Positions 62,474-64,000 of a stretch of 64,000 bases of DNA are shown here, piece by piece. A program made the translations under genes and the position numbers. Source of the DNA: Paraconexibacter antarcticus (lineage in GTDB: Bacteria; Actinomycetota; Thermoleophilia; Solirubrobacterales; Solirubrobacteraceae); assembly GCF_024220175.1 (NCBI RefSeq), contig NZ_CP098502.1:992001-1056000 (forward strand), in the 5' to 3' direction. How positions within the stretch are numbered: the stretch's first letter is position 1; the number at the start of each line of letters is the position of its first letter. The notes under the pieces were generated by a model that was not told where the DNA came from, did not search any database, and worked only from the letters and a program-made list of their open reading frames with translations.

Positions 62474-62697
62474 GCCTGACACACCCCGCAGCGGCACGTC
62501 GGGGCATGCGCCGGCCTGGACGGCGCGACCCGCTGCCTGGCTTCGCGCACCGCCTCCACCGGCAAGGGGGCGGTCTCGCGCTCCAGGCGCTCCTCGCAGG
62601 CCCTGATCATCCAGCGCGTGAGCGGCACGTCGCCACGGGCGGCATGCATCCGCTCCAGCAGGTCTTCAGGCAGGCGGAACGAGGTCGAGGCGAGCAT
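62470..62697 (-). CDS. Small ribbon-helix-helix-like protein with Cys end
   Basis: 75 residues. MLASTSFRLPEDLLERMHAA then PLTRWMIRACEERLERE fits ribbon-helix-helix; the end CRCGVCQA could bind metal. First gene seen in the leftward late operon. The octamer lies 24 bases upstream. Confidence 0.6.
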   Translation of the reverse strand: MLASTSFRLPEDLLERMHAARGDVPLTRWMIRACEERLERETAPLPVEAVREARQRVAPSRPAHAPTCRCGVCQA

Positions 62698-62721
62698 GGG
62701 CCAGACCGTAGTGCTAGTGCG

Positions 62722-62729
62722 GGACAGAG
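62722..62729 (-). promoter_or_regulatory. Phage gap octamer CTCTGTCC
   Basis: 24 bases before the leftward gene at 62,697, read with transcription. Confidence 0.5.
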
Positions 62730-63177
62730 CGGTACGTTGCGGTACAGGCTGAAGGTGGGGGGCTAGTGCAGGAGGGGCCAGTGACTGCATTGCACGCTCG
62801 CGAGCTCGCGCCCTCCCCCCCCGGGGGCATGCCCGCCCACGTCGTGCGAGTGCGGGCGATTGCAGGGTTGCCGGCCGCTGCCCGGGATCAGGTCACATCC
62901 GATTCGATCCCTGCCCGCGCGTCAGCGCCAGCGCCAGTGTGCGTGCGCAGAGGGGGAGGGGTGGACAACGGACTAGGTGTATGAGCGCACGCAGGCCTGC
63001 ATCCGATGGCGGATCCGACGGCGCATGGCTGCTGTACCCCACGAGTACACATAGTCACGGGCGGGCGACGACGAGCAGCGCGCGCAGCATTGACGGGCAC
63101 CCCATCCCCCAGAGCTGAAGGGGCATCCGTCGCAGCTCCTATCAACCCTCATCCGTCCCTAGTTCCCGGGCCGCATC

Positions 63178-63185
63178 CTCTGTCC
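63178..63185 (+). promoter_or_regulatory. Phage gap octamer CTCTGTCC, + strand
   Basis: The only full copy on the + strand, upstream of the rightward gene at 63,295. Orientation again agrees with the gene it precedes. Confidence 0.5.
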
Positions 63186-63294
63186 GCACAATCTTTTCCT
63201 CTCCGGCCTTGACAGCACGCTAGGGGGTGTGCGAGGGTTCTGGTCGTCGGTTGACCCCGACAACCTCAGCCCCCTCTCTTCACTGGAGATCCCA

Positions 63295-63684
63295 ATGTCT
63301 GACTTTGACTTCTTCCCCCGTGCGCTCCGCCCGCTCGCTGCAGAGCTGCAGTCGCACGACGTGGCCTTCGGAATGGAAGACCTTGGTGGAGGCTTCAACG
63401 CGCTGTCCGTCGCCATCGACGACGAGCGGGTCCTCTACCTGCAGGACGACGAGACCGCGTCGGACTACTACGACGACGACGACTCATTCATCCGCTACGT
63501 GGTCGCGACACCCGACGAAGAGCTGATGAGCGGGTGCGACTGGACGACGCACGCATCGGCTCTCACCGCCCGCGATGCCGCGCTGTACGTCGTGCTGCAG
63601 CTCTCCGACGCCATGGTCGATGGCGACGCGGTCGACGCGTACGTCCTGCTGTCCGCCGCTATGCGTCGCGCGCTGGAGGGCTAG
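63295..63684 (+). CDS. Small acidic hypothetical phage protein
   Basis: 129 residues. ATG at 63,295 has GGAG seven bases upstream; the longer frame start at 63,229 has none. MSDFDFFPRALRPLAAELQS, DDETASDYYDDDDSFIRY, then helices. Strongly acidic; DNA-mimic-like composition, but the function is unknown. Runs away from the late operon. Confidence 0.65.
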   Translation: MSDFDFFPRALRPLAAELQSHDVAFGMEDLGGGFNALSVAIDDERVLYLQDDETASDYYDDDDSFIRYVVATPDEELMSGCDWTTHASALTARDAALYVVLQLSDAMVDGDAVDAYVLLSAAMRRALEG

Positions 63685-63688
63685 TCCG

Positions 63689-64000
63689 ATGCTCCGTATC
63701 GATGCTCTCTCGCCTCTCGCGACGCTGTCCGCCCCGACCGATGTGCGGGAGTGGGGACGGACGATGGGTATCACCCAGGCCGCCGCATTCCCGTGTCGTC
63801 GCCGGGCTGTCCTCACCGGGGAAGATGCCGTGCCCGTCCTACGGCCTGCCCGCTGCTGAGTGCAACGTCGGATCCCGCCTGCGGGCAGCGTCGACCGATG
63901 CCCGCCCGACGGTGTGCGGCGACTGTTACGCGCTGAAGGGGTCCTATCGGATGTACCCGGAGGTCATCCCGGCGCAGTACCGGCGACTGGCATCCGTGCG
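63689..64000 (+). CDS. Cysteine-rich phage protein (gp88/DUF7227-like), apparently frameshifted and partial
   Basis: ATG 63,689 has GGAGGG eight bases upstream and encodes MLRIDALSPLATLSAPTDVR, then EWGRTMGITQAAAFP. The family-like part continues in the next (+1) frame from about 63,800 (GKMPCPSYGLPAAECNVGSR, VCGDCYALKGSYRMYPEVI) to the window end. Together they look like one protein split by a one-base shift. Cysteines in CPSY, C, VCGDCYA are typical. It is cut by the window edge. Confidence 0.5.

Larger units (their letters stand above)
62698..63294. other. 597-base non-coding region at the start of the late operon
   Basis: No convincing ORF in either strand; the small frames in it are shadows rich in Pro/Arg/Ala. 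It contains octamers at 62,722 (- strand sense) and 63,178 (+ strand sense), a GTGCGTGCGC / GCGCACGC dyad near 62,940 to 62,992, and a TTGACA at 63,209 without a good -10 at the right distance. Likely a two-way promoter region. Confidence 0.5.
24781..64000. mobile_element. Temperate phage genome (prophage), left end and most of the body
   Basis: It begins where the GGDEF gene is cut and continues past the window edge. It holds a serine integrase, a recombination module, helix-turn-helix regulators, terminase, portal, scaffold, capsid, adaptor, tail, lysis and many HNH genes. The order and lack of tape-measure, tube and sheath genes fit a short-tailed phage. Genes overlap by ATGA/GTGA/TGATG start-stops through both main operons. 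Confidence 0.93.

Noticed and set aside
62974..62982. TAGGTGTAT matches the sequence at the left junction (24,780) and might be attR
   Set aside because: What follows is not the missing GGDEF part, and phage-like genes continue to the window end. Nine bases can match by chance.
63209..63214. TTGACA as the -35 of a promoter for the gene at 63,295
   Set aside because: No acceptable -10 hexamer at 16 to 18 bases; kept only as a remark.

Overview
The window is high-G+C DNA from an actinobacterium. The gene order, ribosomal-protein tails and style of the genes suggest the class Thermoleophilia (Solirubrobacterales, e.g. Solirubrobacter, Conexibacter or Patulibacter relatives). That placement is an inference from protein character; no database search was possible.

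Host part (1 to about 24,780). The 3' part of the S10 operon and the spc and alpha operons run on the + strand: rplB (partial), rpsS, rplV, rpsC, rplP, rpmC, rpsQ, rplN, rplX, rplE, rpsN (zinc type), rpsH, rplF, rplR, rpsE, rpmD, rplO, secY, adk, map, rpmJ, rpsM, rpsK, rpsD, rpoA, rplQ, truA. infA is missing from its usual place between map and rpmJ; a promoter and a possible short leader ORF are there instead. Four ribosomal proteins (uL22, uS3, uS17, uS5) carry long low-complexity tails. Next come surE, broken by an in-frame TGA, then ligA, a PBP4-type D,D-carboxypeptidase, a patatin-like lipase, a HisC-like aminotransferase, a membrane protein, a NIF3-family protein, a small hypothetical gene, tRNA-Pro(CGG), and a PAS-PAS-PAS-GGDEF gene. 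Several host genes have a TANNNT -10 box 6 to 9 bases before the start codon, which points to leaderless transcripts.

Prophage (about 24,781 to beyond 64,000). The GGDEF gene is cut inside its catalytic domain at about 24,780, and phage DNA follows to the end of the window; the right end is not seen. A large serine integrase (+) lies at the left edge. The early module (31,797 down to 26,219, - strand) carries a Cas4/RecB-like nuclease, a Sak4-like RecA-fold ATPase, an SSB-like protein, zinc proteins and HNH nucleases in start-stop overlapping order. A short + operon (32,406 to 33,847) holds an HNH nuclease, a GNAT-like protein and two helix-turn-helix proteins. Between the two is a 600-base divergent control region full of dyads. 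The late module (62,697 down to 33,917, - strand) runs: ribbon-helix-helix protein, HNH, C5 methyltransferase, HNH, large terminase, small structural genes, portal, scaffold, major capsid, head-tail adaptor, a tail protein that may be the nozzle, fibre, very large internal virion proteins, a two-domain lysozyme/peptidase, a CHAP endolysin and holin-like genes. No tape measure, tail tube or sheath is visible, so this looks like a short-tailed (podovirus-type) temperate phage.

The most unusual signals are at DNA level. A perfect 15-bp palindrome occurs four times across the prophage in different reading frames. An octamer (CTCTGTCC read with transcription) sits in most of the late and control-region gaps and was not seen in the small gaps of the early operon. 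The divergent region carries two long hairpins, one palindrome copy, a good promoter, and a possibly structured 277-base transcript leader before an HNH gene.
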